From Planctomyces sp. (GTDB lineage: Bacteria > Planctomycetota > Planctomycetia > Planctomycetales > Planctomycetaceae), in NCBI GenBank assembly GCA_005778225.1, contig SXPC01000157.1, positions 1 through 42,451 on the forward strand: 42,451 nt of DNA. Direction: 5' to 3'. The number at the start of each line of letters is the position of its first letter. Position 1 is the first letter of the stretch. The notes beneath the pieces were generated by a model. That model had not been told where the DNA came from and made no database searches. It saw only the letters and a list, made by a program, of their open reading frames with translations. A program made the position numbers and the translations under genes. Shown one piece after another: positions 16,283-26,800 of this stretch.

Positions 16283-17725
16283 TTAAGTATCGAAGTGGAT
16301 GATGGTGACGGAGCACGCTGGGGTGTCCACGCTGAAGCGAGCGTCATTGGCATTTTGACGGACATCAACGGATCCATGCTCTCGAAGAACGGTATCGTTT
16401 GCCATGGGCGTACCAGTTGGACTTTCCAGTCGCCAAAGTGCATTTCCTGCAGTCAGATTACGCTCTGAATTTTTCATCAGGACATTTGCGCGCTGCAGGG
16501 AGTTGCTGTGATTGATGAGCCAGACCGTGCTGGCAGTCTTGCCTTTTGAGGCAAAACAGCGAATCGACCCGTTGACTTGATTGGCGAACATCGTCGGCTC
16601 TGCGAATCGGGTATATGCTGTCAGACCCAGCCCCATGCCTGTCAGGTCGTTGCTACTCTGCTGGAGAACGCCCCCTTCAGTTGACCAGCGTGTGGGCCAG
16701 AAAAGAGCATGTTGGACAGCCATGTCCATGCGAATGTTTCCAAGCATTTCTGTCGCGAGAACCGCGCGATAATGGGGCGTATTCTCGCCGGGCTTCCATG
16801 ATCCGAGTTCGGTCACGTGTATGGGAAGCTTGGGAAAGTACGTGGCATGTGTCTGGCGGTAGTCCGTGCCGAGCCTGCCAAACTCCCAGTCAGCATGTGC
16901 CTGCCAGACGTTCTGATCCAGCCAGAACTCGTACTTGTGGGCGACAACAAAGTCCAGGTCGTTCGCCAGCTGAGGGTCGGCGGCGACGATGCCTGCGAAC
17001 CACTCTTTGCTGTTTTGTGCGTCTAACAGTCCTCCATTGATGCCACACTTCGCGGCAGGGCTGACCCGTTTTATTTGATCAAGATAGGACCTTGCCACCT
17101 TGGCGTACTCGGCTGCCGTCCAGGGGGCGACACCGCCTGTCTGGTCATTTTTGCCGGTCAAGTCATTCTCATTGCCGATTTCAAAATACTGGAATCGGTT
17201 GCTCTTTGCCCACGAGGCCCACTCTGTTGCGCTCTTTGCATAGGCTGCGATGCGGGCATCGCGATTCATTGAAGAGATTCGCGGATCTTCGTTTCCAATG
17301 TAGTTAATCCCATCGGTGTTCAGGACGGCAAAACCAGTTGCATCGATCTCATTGAGAATTCTGCTCACACCCTCAGGTCCGAAATTCTCATTCATGCGCC
17401 CCTTGTCGTCTGCCAGATAGCCTTGAGCTTTCGCATCGCGCGGAGAGTGGATCTGTGACGACAGGTCTTGAGGATCGAACAGTCCAAACTGCCACCCATA
17501 GCGAAGCGAACGAATCTTCAGGCGTTTCAGAGCATCAATGTAGCTGGCGTCTAACCGGTCGGAATTTGTATTGACCCAGATCCCGACCTGGTCGGCATGT
17601 TGATTCAGGACCCCGGTACAATCCAACTCAAAGTTGCATTCGTCGGGTACTTGGGAATACAGGTGACCCGCAAATAGCGAATGGGTGGCAAGAACGAGAA
17701 TGCATAGTCTCAGACCAAAATTCAT
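16283..17725 (-). CDS. Secreted clan GH-A glycoside hydrolase (alpha-L-arabinofuranosidase-like)
   Basis: The 480-residue protein has a signal peptide (residues 1-25) and a (beta/alpha)8-type catalytic domain of about 300 residues. Acid/base Glu186 lies in FEIGNENDLT and the nucleophile candidate Glu306 in PIHVTELGSW, the spacing and motifs of clan GH-A (GH51/GH39-like). A C-terminal beta-sandwich (residues about 370-480, WLINHSNSLQRANVLM) follows, as in GH51. The substrate is probably a plant or algal polysaccharide side chain but cannot be set. No transporter or regulator is beside it. The gene sits between two copies of a 29-bp repeat from the neighbouring DUF1552 gene, suggesting insertion or local rearrangement. 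Confidence 0.78.
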   Translation of the reverse strand: MNFGLRLCILVLATHSLFAGHLYSQVPDECNFELDCTGVLNQHADQVGIWVNTNSDRLDASYIDALKRLKIRSLRYGWQFGLFDPQDLSSQIHSPRDAKAQGYLADDKGRMNENFGPEGVSRILNEIDATGFAVLNTDGINYIGNEDPRISSMNRDARIAAYAKSATEWASWAKSNRFQYFEIGNENDLTGKNDQTGGVAPWTAAEYAKVARSYLDQIKRVSPAAKCGINGGLLDAQNSKEWFAGIVAADPQLANDLDFVVAHKYEFWLDQNVWQAHADWEFGRLGTDYRQTHATYFPKLPIHVTELGSWKPGENTPHYRAVLATEMLGNIRMDMAVQHALFWPTRWSTEGGVLQQSSNDLTGMGLGLTAYTRFAEPTMFANQVNGSIRCFASKGKTASTVWLINHSNSLQRANVLMKNSERNLTAGNALWRLESPTGTPMANDTVLREHGSVDVRQNANDARFSVDTPACSVTIIHFDT

Positions 17726-17871
17726 CGTACGCCTGTTCGCTTTTCTGAAATGCTGTCGTGAGTGAAGGTCGTTGGAAACGGATCATTATTTCCGTCCTTA
17801 CCTTCTCGTTCAAGAGCCTTCAGGCGGTTCTTGTTCCTCTCACGACGCAGACGATACGACTCTCGTGGCGC

Positions 17872-17900
17872 GTTATGCCATCAATGGCTCAATCACTCCG
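17872..17900 (-). repeat. 29-bp direct repeat, proximal copy (DUF1552 3' end)
   Basis: This copy spans the last codons and stop of the DUF1552 gene. Its partner at 16162-16190 has the same orientation, 1,710 bp away, with 28 of 29 bases identical. Confidence 0.75.
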
Positions 17901-19210
17901 GTCGAATCGGCGAAGGATTTTTCTTCCACTCCTGTCGCTTGTAGCATGGTCAGCAGGAGGTTAGACATGGGGTTGTCTTTGGTGTTGGCGATATGGAGGC
18001 CGGATTTGAGGCGGCCGCCGGCCTGGCCTGCTAACAGGAGCGGGAGGTCATGGGGGTCGTGGGCGTTGCCGTCTCGGAAGCCGGAGCCGAAGAGGATGGC
18101 GGAGTTGGCCAGGACGTTCGACTCGCCTTCGGGGATTGACTTGAGTTTTTCCAGCAGGTAGGCGTACTGGGCGACGTGCCACTTGGCGATCAGTTCGTAT
18201 TGGGCCAGTTTCTCCGGGTTGCCGGCGTGGTGGGAGATCTCGTGGTGCGAGCCCTCGACCCCTTCCAGGAAGGAGAAGTTCTGGCCGCTGACGGAGTTGC
18301 CGAACATGAAGGTCGCGACGCGGGTGATGTCAGCTTCGAAGGCGAGGGCGATCATGTCGAGCATGAGGCGGGTGCGCTCGGTGTGGTTGGTGGGATCAGC
18401 GGGCGGGGTGCGGGTCGAGAAGTCGACACGTGACTTCCAGCCGGTGCTGGTCGGGTTTTCGAGGGACGCCAGGCGTTTTTCGAGCGACTCGACCGAATCG
18501 AGATACTGGTCGAGGCGCTGGCGGTCGTTGTGGCCGAGTTTCTGGCTGAGACGCTGCGCATCGTCTTTGACGAGATCAAGGATCGGGCGATTCGACCGGC
18601 CGCTTGGCTTGCCGTTGGAGATCATGACCATGCGGTCGAAGGCGAGTCGGGGGTTGATCTCTTTGGCGAGTGGCTGCGTCGGTTGCTTCCAGGCAATGTG
18701 GCAGCCGTAGACTCGCGTGTAGCCGACGTTGCCATCGACGCCCGAGGTGACCTGTTCGCACCCGAGTTCCATGGAGGGGAGGGGGGTGAACTGGCCGAGG
18801 GTGCGGGCGGCGACCTGATCCATGGAGACCCCGCCGCTGTTGAGGTCGACGCCGGTGGTCTTGGTGATCGTGCGACCGGTCAGCCAGGCGGCGTCTTTGA
18901 CGTAGTGCCCGTCGCCGGTGTTGGTCGCCTGGTGCCACAGGTTTGAAACGACCGAGACATCCGACTTGAGGTGGGCGATCGGTTCGAGCTGGGCAGGAGC
19001 GGTCCAGCCTTCGCCGGTTTCCGATGGTGTCCACTTATCAGCCCGCACGCCGTTGGGGAAGAAGAGAGCCGCCATGCGGACCGGCTGCGTCTGTGGGTTC
19101 ACCGTTGTGGAGGCGGCGAAGGTCGAGAGGGGACGCATCGCTTCCAACAGTGGCAACGCCAATGCAACGCCAGCACCACGCAGGACAGTTCTTCGGTCAA
19201 GACGCATCAT
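17873..19210 (-). CDS. DUF1552 protein with Tat signal
   Basis: The 445-residue protein begins MMRLDRRTVLRGAGVALALP, a twin-arginine signal. Conserved DUF1552 stretches follow: LFFPNGVRADKWTP, LWHQATNTGDGHYVKDAAWL, the Ser/Gly-rich 'TFMFGNSVSGQNFSFL', SHHEISHHAG and 'LFGSGFRDGNAHDPHDLPLL'. The family is nearly confined to planctomycetes and relatives and is usually encoded beside a DUF1592/DUF1588 cytochrome-like gene, as here (immediately upstream, same strand). The pair is thought to act together in the periplasm; the reaction is not established. The ATG at 19210 has GAGGA six bases upstream. Its terminal codons are duplicated at 16162-16190. Confidence 0.92.
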   Translation of the reverse strand: MMRLDRRTVLRGAGVALALPLLEAMRPLSTFAASTTVNPQTQPVRMAALFFPNGVRADKWTPSETGEGWTAPAQLEPIAHLKSDVSVVSNLWHQATNTGDGHYVKDAAWLTGRTITKTTGVDLNSGGVSMDQVAARTLGQFTPLPSMELGCEQVTSGVDGNVGYTRVYGCHIAWKQPTQPLAKEINPRLAFDRMVMISNGKPSGRSNRPILDLVKDDAQRLSQKLGHNDRQRLDQYLDSVESLEKRLASLENPTSTGWKSRVDFSTRTPPADPTNHTERTRLMLDMIALAFEADITRVATFMFGNSVSGQNFSFLEGVEGSHHEISHHAGNPEKLAQYELIAKWHVAQYAYLLEKLKSIPEGESNVLANSAILFGSGFRDGNAHDPHDLPLLLAGQAGGRLKSGLHIANTKDNPMSNLLLTMLQATGVEEKSFADSTGVIEPLMA

Positions 19211-19260
19211 GGTCATTCCTCTTTTATACTTCTTTCGCATACAAGATCGGAGGGGAAGTA

Positions 19261-19373
19261 TTTGACACAGAGGGCACAGAGGATTCAGATTTCAGGGATT
19301 TCGATGAGAATCATTTTGAGTGATGATTTCTCGCATCTTACTTCTCTGTGGCCTCTGTGAACTCTGTGTCGAA
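19261..19373. repeat. Inverted repeat of the CACAGAG family
   Basis: TTTGACACAGAGGGCACAGA on the left faces the reverse complement of TTCTCTGTGGCCTCTGTGAA on the right. It lies between the DUF1592 and DUF1552 genes, which makes a strictly continuous transcript across the pair less certain. It resembles, but is not the same as, the AACGCAGAG family at 28236, 31622 and 42011. Confidence 0.65.
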
Positions 19374-19392
19374 TGTCTTCTGATTTTGGATC

Positions 19393-21282
19393 TCATTCCT
19401 CAACGGTCTTATACAGGAACGGTTTGCTCAGGACGATTCCCAGGATGAGTTCCTGGGCTTTGTTATCGTTGTTGTTTAGACGCTCGAGAATGGTTTCGAC
19501 CGTGCAGACATCGGAGGGACGCAGGCCGCGGTTCAAACCATATCCAAGCATCTTGTAGGTGACTTGTCGAAGGAATTGTGGCTTGTTTTCGAGAATGTAG
19601 GCTTTCAGGCCGGCGATGCCTGCGACATCACGACCATCCGCCATCGAGGCTTTTGCATCGATCGGTCCGCCCTCGTCTTTGTCACGCCAGCGTCCCAGGG
19701 TATCGAAGTTTTCCATGGAGAAGCCAATGGGGTCGATGCGGTCGTGGCAGGTGGCGCAGGCCGGGTTCTCGCGGTGGATCTCCAACTGCTGACGGACGGT
19801 CATCTTCTTGATGTCGTGACCACCGGCTTCGAGTGTCGGGACATTTGGGGGCGGGGGTGGGAGTTCGATGCCGAACATCTTGTCCATGACCCAGGCGCCT
19901 CGCAGGACCGGGCTCGTGCGGCGCGCGTACGAGGTGATTCCCATGACGGAGCCGCTTCCCAGCAAGCCGGCCCGGTAGCGGTATTCATCCGGGAGTTCGA
20001 CCGAGACAAGGTGCTGGTTGATGTCCTTTTCGTGCTTGAGGGACGATTTCTTCAGCTTGTAGACGCCGAGGAGTTCGCCGTTGAGGTAGGTCCAGTTGGA
20101 GTCGACGAGTTCGAGTAGGCTGCGGTTTTCGCGGAGAATTCGCTCCATGATATAGACGGGCTGGTCTCGCATCGGAGCGACGTGGTGGTCCTGAATCCAG
20201 GGGTGAAGCTGGGTGTCGGGCTGCTTGCTGCGACCCCAGTCCTGAGTGCCAAGCCACTGACCCATGAAGAAGGTGAGCGAATTATTCAGCTGTTCGCCAC
20301 GACCATTGATCAGGCGCAGCGTCTGTTTTTTGAGCTCGTCAGGATTCTTCAACAGTCCTTTATCAGCGGCTTCGCGGAGTTCGCGGTCGGGCATTGTCGC
20401 CCAGAGGAAGTAACTCAGGCGGGTCGCGATTTCGTGATCTGTTAAAGGGACGTCAACGCCGGGCTGCTCGGGGACTGTTTCTGCGATGAAGAGGAAGTTG
20501 ACGGAAACGAGGACCGCCCGCATGGCATAAAAGGTGGCCTGTGTGTGATCGAGCCCGTCGGCTTTGGCCTGCTCGTAGATGTTGACGAGGAGGTCGACTT
20601 CCTCTTTGGTCGCAGGTCGACGATAAGCACGATTGGCGAGGCTTTTCAGGTTATTGCGAGCCGCTTCGGTTTCGCTGACACCCTCTTTGGGGAAGGCATG
20701 GAGAATCCGTTTGCGGGAGGTTTCATCCTTGGCGGCATAGTCGAGAGCAACGGCAGCAGCTTCGATATATTTCTCCGCGTGCACCGGCGAAATGATCAGG
20801 GTCTCGGAGGCGTTGTTGAAACCTTCGCCCCCGGCTGCATCTTCGGGAAGGGCATGGCCGACATCCATGTGGACGCCGAGGAGGTCACGCATGGTGTTGG
20901 AGTATTCGTGACGAGCCAGGCGTCGGAAGAGTGGCGGACCTGCTTTTTCGCCCTTCTCCATGAAGGCCTGTCGTGAGGAATTGGTGATCCAGTCGACGAG
21001 TTGGAGACGGATGGCGGGATCGAGAGGATCAGCGTCCTTAGGAGGCATGCTGTGGTCGGCGATCCGCTGACGGATCTTTTCCCATTCGTCGTGATGATCG
21101 ATGAACGACTGCGAGGAATCGTGGAGACGATTGAGGTCAAAGCCTTCCCCTTCGTGACACTCCTTGCAGGAGATCTCGAGTTGTTTGAATAACGACGAGG
21201 GAAGTGCAGTGGGGGGATCCGCGGCGCGTAGCGTCGCGCATGAAAAGAGGATCGCCAGTGATAAAAGATAAGTCGGCTTCAT
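19393..21282 (-). CDS. DUF1592/DUF1588/DUF1585 cytochrome c-like protein
   Basis: The 629-residue exported protein has a signal peptide (1-20) and a haem-binding motif CKECH at 39-43 (planctomycete cytochrome type). Domains DUF1587 (about 118-180), DUF1595 (205-265), DUF1592 (275-405), DUF1588 (430-530, with a second motif CATCH at 509-513 followed by DRIDPIGFSMENFD) and DUF1585 (545-625) follow in the family's standard order. Proteins of this type are paired with DUF1552 proteins and are presumed periplasmic redox enzymes of unknown substrate. It precedes the DUF1552 gene on the same strand, with a 180-bp gap occupied by a repeat. Length and domain set are complete. Confidence 0.93.
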   Translation of the reverse strand: MKPTYLLSLAILFSCATLRAADPPTALPSSLFKQLEISCKECHEGEGFDLNRLHDSSQSFIDHHDEWEKIRQRIADHSMPPKDADPLDPAIRLQLVDWITNSSRQAFMEKGEKAGPPLFRRLARHEYSNTMRDLLGVHMDVGHALPEDAAGGEGFNNASETLIISPVHAEKYIEAAAVALDYAAKDETSRKRILHAFPKEGVSETEAARNNLKSLANRAYRRPATKEEVDLLVNIYEQAKADGLDHTQATFYAMRAVLVSVNFLFIAETVPEQPGVDVPLTDHEIATRLSYFLWATMPDRELREAADKGLLKNPDELKKQTLRLINGRGEQLNNSLTFFMGQWLGTQDWGRSKQPDTQLHPWIQDHHVAPMRDQPVYIMERILRENRSLLELVDSNWTYLNGELLGVYKLKKSSLKHEKDINQHLVSVELPDEYRYRAGLLGSGSVMGITSYARRTSPVLRGAWVMDKMFGIELPPPPPNVPTLEAGGHDIKKMTVRQQLEIHRENPACATCHDRIDPIGFSMENFDTLGRWRDKDEGGPIDAKASMADGRDVAGIAGLKAYILENKPQFLRQVTYKMLGYGLNRGLRPSDVCTVETILERLNNNDNKAQELILGIVLSKPFLYKTVEE

Positions 21283-21601
21283 GAGGTTGCTCGGAGGGAG
21301 CCGGGGTGGCAGGCGGGTCAGGGGGAATTTCCGACGCGAGTGGGGTCGAAAATGCCGGGATGCGTGGGAAAGAGGGCGGGAATCTGCTGGGCAAGAACCT
21401 CATTGTATATTGATGCTTGTTTATGAACAATCGAAATTGCCAATCTTCGCATCCCTATTGGAGTTGGAGTGACGCCGAGCGGGATCAAAATGGTCGCGGG
21501 GAGGGCGTTTCAGTGCATGAGCGGTCATTGCACCATTCGTATCCGAAGGCGAGGTGGTGAGTTCATGTCGAGAACTCGCACCGTCGTTCGTCCCACCGAT
21601 G

Positions 21602-21913
21602 TCAGGCCAACGATTCGTATTCCTTCCAGGAAAAATGGTCCTGCCAGAGGTCTGTCCGGGGATGGAACAGAGGCGTGAGTTGACTGGTCAGAGGGTCGAT
21701 TCCTGCCAGATCGCTGGATTTACGCAGATTGCAATCCGCACAAGCCAACGCCAGATTGTCCAGATGATCTTCCCCGCCGTGTTTACGGGGAATGATATGT
21801 TCGATTTGAAGCGTAATCAGCGGCGATTCCTCCTGCCGCTTCTGACAATATTCGCAACTGTTGTTTGCTCGGTCTCGGACGAGATTTCGCAGTCGTACTT
21901 CGACCACGGTCAA
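21602..21913 (-). CDS. HNH endonuclease, 3' end frameshifted
   Basis: The 103-residue frame has the HNH core: CEYC at about residues 20-23, then LQIEHIIPRKHGGEDHLDNL and ALACADCNLRKSS, giving two Cys pairs for zinc and the catalytic His. The usual family C-terminus is missing in this frame, but the other frame continues directly as LTSVGRTTVRVLDMNSPPRL to a TGA at 21525-21527. A single missing base near 21604 would restore a protein of about 130 residues. Either the gene has lost its tail or there is a sequence error. The start is TTG at 21913, overlapping the upstream stop (TTGA), or GTG at 21907. It pairs with the small gene upstream. Confidence 0.8.
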   Translation of the reverse strand: MTVVEVRLRNLVRDRANNSCEYCQKRQEESPLITLQIEHIIPRKHGGEDHLDNLALACADCNLRKSSDLAGIDPLTSQLTPLFHPRTDLWQDHFSWKEYESLA

Positions 21914-22176
21914 GCTCCGATTCGTGTCAGTCGAAAGCGTGCTTCTGCCTGCAGGACCGCCATGAGATTGTTCGCTTCGATGTACGCTTCGTACTCCGCC
22001 AATTCGGAATCGGACAATTCCCCTTCGTTTGCCTTTTCCGACAATTCCTGCACGCGGTCAGCTAGGGTCGGATCAGCTTGAAGTTGGGAGAGTTGCCGTA
22101 ACTGGTCCGAGGTCAGCAACTCAAAGAGGGGCGACGTACCGCGATGGAAGGCATGATGGGATTCGGTGGTAGCCAT
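21910..22176 (-). CDS. Small acidic partner of HNH endonuclease
   Basis: The 88-residue soluble protein is helical and acidic, with QLRQLSQLQADPTLADRVQE and LSEKANEGELSDSELAEYEA, then YIEANNLMAVLQAEARFRL. I recognise this pattern as a small protein commonly encoded directly ahead of HNH genes in planctomycetes and cyanobacteria; its role is not established. Its stop overlaps the HNH start by four bases, so the two are translationally coupled. Possible roles are an inhibitor/antitoxin or a DNA-targeting subunit of the HNH nuclease. It is divergent from hemB, with about 165 bp between them for two promoters. The start codon and frame are clear. Confidence 0.7.
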   Translation of the reverse strand: MATTESHHAFHRGTSPLFELLTSDQLRQLSQLQADPTLADRVQELSEKANEGELSDSELAEYEAYIEANNLMAVLQAEARFRLTRIGA

Positions 22177-22329
22177 GAAGCCATTGTACCTGTGAAACGA
22201 GGCAGAAATCTGGCAAGATGGTAATTGTATCTTGGTTTTCGGCGGACAGACAATTGAAAAATGAAGATGTGTCCTTGTTTCGGCGCAGACGCCAGAAATC
22301 CGGTCGACGACACTGAATTATACGCATAA

Positions 22330-23340
<1,011 letters not shown>

Positions 23341-23397
23341 AGCGACAACACGGTCGACCCGTTTTGTCCTCATCACCTCTTCGCGTCATGCCTCCCA

Positions 23398-23788
23398 CCG
23401 GGAGGGCGAGGCTCCGTCCGAGCCGCTGTCCCGCGTTGCACGCATTGATGACGACTCGATGTTGATTTTCACATCTTTGTCTCGGGCCTGAAGGGCCGTT
23501 ATCAGTCAGCCCAGGATGAAATCATGGGTTAGCGGTCAAGAGATGATTTCCCGTCCTGTAGGGACGGTTCACCTTGCATTCCACGTTGACCCGTCCCTAC
23601 AGGACGGAGTCGTCTTCTCTTGCCATGAACCCAGGGTTTCACCCTGGGCTGGTAGAAATCGTCCCTTCAGGACGAAGAATACGAGGCCATCATTGCGCTG
23701 TACACGGCTGAAGTTTCGCAACCCACTGCGTTGTAGGCATGCGACGGAGCGCATGGCAGGCGGCTCACACGGAGGTTCGCCCTCCCGA
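23398..23788. repeat. Composite palindromic repeat, copy C
   Basis: It carries the same modules as 9831-10236, mostly in reverse orientation. Inverted GGGAGGGCG ends flank inverted arms, each with CGTCCTGAAGGGACG-type, AGCCCAGGG/CCCTGGGT and CCGTCC/GGACGG palindromes, and a CATGCGCTCCGTCGCATG hairpin near the right end. It fills nearly all of the 500-bp gap between hemB and the large fusion gene. Confidence 0.8.
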
Positions 23789-23840
23789 TGTCGTCGATGT
23801 TTGTGTTGGAATGACCAACGGCCATTTTTCGAACAGCTGC

Positions 23841-26800
23841 TTACTTCTTCCCGAATTTCTCGATTGCCACATCTTTGACTGCCTTCAGATCGAGTTTCCC
23901 CGTTCCCAGCAGTGGCACTTGGTCGACTTCGACGAAGCTTTCGCGGTCTGGCAGCCAGAGGTTGGGCAGGCCTGTGTCGCTCAATTTTCTCAGCAGTTGA
24001 TCGATCGGCACTGGCAGCTGCTTGTGAACCACGACGATTCGCTCGCCACGGGTTTCATCGGGAGCAGAGGTGACGGCCAGTCGGACGGCTCCGCCGGGGA
24101 TTTCGAGTTCTGCTTCGGTTTGGGGAGCCATCTCGTCGAGGATTCTGGTCAGTTCCTGTTCGATGCGGATGTGTGGCACCATCTCGCCGCCGATCTTCGA
24201 GAAACGGCTTTGCCGACCGGTAATCTGCACGAAGCCATCGTCATCAATGATCGCGAAGTCGCCCGTGTTGTACCAGCCGTCGACAATGGCTTCGGCTGTT
24301 TTGTCGGGACGATTCAAATACCCGATCATCACGTTCGGGCCTTTAATGAGCAGCAGGCCTTCCTTATTGAGACCGCGATCAACACGTGTCTCAGGATCGA
24401 CAATCATCGCCTCCACGCCATAAATCGGCTGACCAACCGTTCCGAGCTTGTTGCCGATCTGGGTGATTTTCTCGTTGATCACGTTGCGAATGTTCGAGAG
24501 CGTGTACGGAGAAAGTTCCGTGCAGCCATATCCTTCGATGGGAGTGACTCCGAATTTCTCTTCATATTCCTTCACGAGTTCGGGCGACATTTTTTCTGCA
24601 CCACCCACGACCAGTCTCATGTGCGCGAATTGTTCTTTCGTGCAACGCTTCAGGTACGATTTCAGGAACGTCGGAGTCGCCAGCAGGATCGTCCCCTTGT
24701 ACTGCTCAGCGAGTTTGCCGACGGTCCGCGCATCCAGAGGATTGAAGTGATACGCCCCGCGCAGTGGATAGTTCAAGACGGACCACATCGAAACGCTGTA
24801 TCCAAATGAGTGGAAGAATGGCAGGACGCCGATCAGCGTGTCGTCTTTCTTCAGCAGGTACAGACGGTCCATCGCGTAGATGTTCGTCGCGATGTTGTGA
24901 TGTGACAACATGACCCCCTTCGGCTCGCCGGTTGAACCGGAAGTGAAGATGACGGTCGCGAGATCATCGCGTTTGATTTTGTTGAGACCCAGGATGCGGA
25001 ACAGCAGAAAGCTCGGCAGTCCAAACGCCATTGCAGCGGCGGTCCCGCGGACTCCTGAGGTGACTTTCTCTTTCAGGTCTTCCAGGAAGACCACCTTTGC
25101 ACCCTGCACGTTGACGGGCCTTTTCAGCATGAAAAGTTTGCTGGTGATGACCGTCTTGATGCCTGCTTCTTTGATGCAGTAGTTGATGACGTCGTCAGAC
25201 AGCGTATAGTTCAGGTTCGCAGTCACCTTGCCACAAAGTCCGACGGCCATGTTGGCGATCACGCCGCCACAGGAGGGAGGCAGCAGCAGGCCGACGATCT
25301 TCTCGTCTTTGGCGAACACATATTTCATCAGCACGCTGCGAAACGCCAGACACGCCGTCAGCAGTTTACCGCCGGTTAATTCCATGCCCGAGGAATCAGC
25401 GACCTTCATCCGGAACAGATTCTTGCGCGCCTGGTTGACGAAGCCACGAATTGGCAGACAGAAGGAATCCCGATTCAGTTCGACAGCTTTGTTCAACGTG
25501 CGGCAGACTTCGCGTCGCAGCAGCGCAGTATCCGTCACCACCGTCGTGTCGATTGGCTTGCCGGCGATCAGTCGAATCCGACGTCGGAACCCATCGGGCA
25601 GGCGTTTAATCAGTTTCTTGCGATAACTGAAAATGCTCCCCCACAGGCCGTCCATCCCAATCGGAATGATCGGGCAGCCGGTCTTCTCGGCCAGTCGCAT
25701 GACACCTTTCTGAAACGGCAGAATCTGGCTGGTTCTCGTGATGGCTCCCTCGGGGAAGATGCAGACCGCTTCGCCGCGTCGCAGTGTTTCTTCTGCTTCC
25801 TTGAGGCCCATCATGATGGCTTTGGGGCCATCTTTCGGACTAAGTGGAATCGTTCCGGTCATCTCAGACAGCCAATTGATGTACCACTTTTTCGTGAAGT
25901 TCGAAAAGACCATGAATCGGGTTTGTCGTGGCAGGAAAACATTCAGCAAGACGCCATCAATCCACGAGGAGTGGTTCGGCACAAAGATGACGCCTCCTTC
26001 TTCAGGAATGTTGTCGCGGTCATGCCATGTGATGCGGTAGACACAGTGAAGAATGCCCCAGACGAGGAATCGCAGCAGGGGGATGAAGAGGGTATACGAA
26101 GCATAAATCGCCACCGGCAGCGTGAGCAGACCTGATGCGAGGAAGACTCCCGACGGACTCAGTTTGATCACATCCCGCATGACAAAGAAGAGCACCATCG
26201 AGACGAGCATGAAGGCATTCGTCAGTGCATTTCCAGCGGCCAGGACCGACCCGCGGATGGCGGTCGGGCTTTTGTGTTGAAGATAGCTTTCCAGCGGGAT
26301 GTAGAAGAAACCTGTGACGGAGCCGAGGATCAACAGCCAGAACCCTGTCTTATAAAACGCAGTCATCGTGCCAGCTGCACCTGTTGCTTCTGCGCCGAAA
26401 CCGACCCAGGCAATGATCATCGAAACGAAGGCAATGCCGAGCGCGCCGACAGGAACCATGCCCAACTGAATCCGACCGACTGACCACACACCTGCGATCA
26501 CGCTTCCCAGTCCCAGTCCCACGACGAGGACGGGCATTAACATCCCGATCGTCTTTTTATCAACCTTCAGAACGAACTCGCCGAACGCGTCGACGTTTAC
26601 CTGGAAGAGCAGGGCGACGAAGTAGAAGAACGCAACTCCCAGTGCTGATTTCAGCAGCATCGGTCGACTGAACAGCACGGTCATCGCGGGCTTGAGTTCG
26701 GTAATCGGGTTGACGCTGAACGGGCGGTTCACGTCGGCAGCGGACAGGCTTTTCACCATCAGGCTGCATAGCCATCCGATGACCGCGACTCCGACCAGGA

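Noticed and set aside
23739..24809. 356-codon plus-strand frame
   Set aside because: It begins in the composite repeat and covers the 3' end of the synthetase domain on the other strand.
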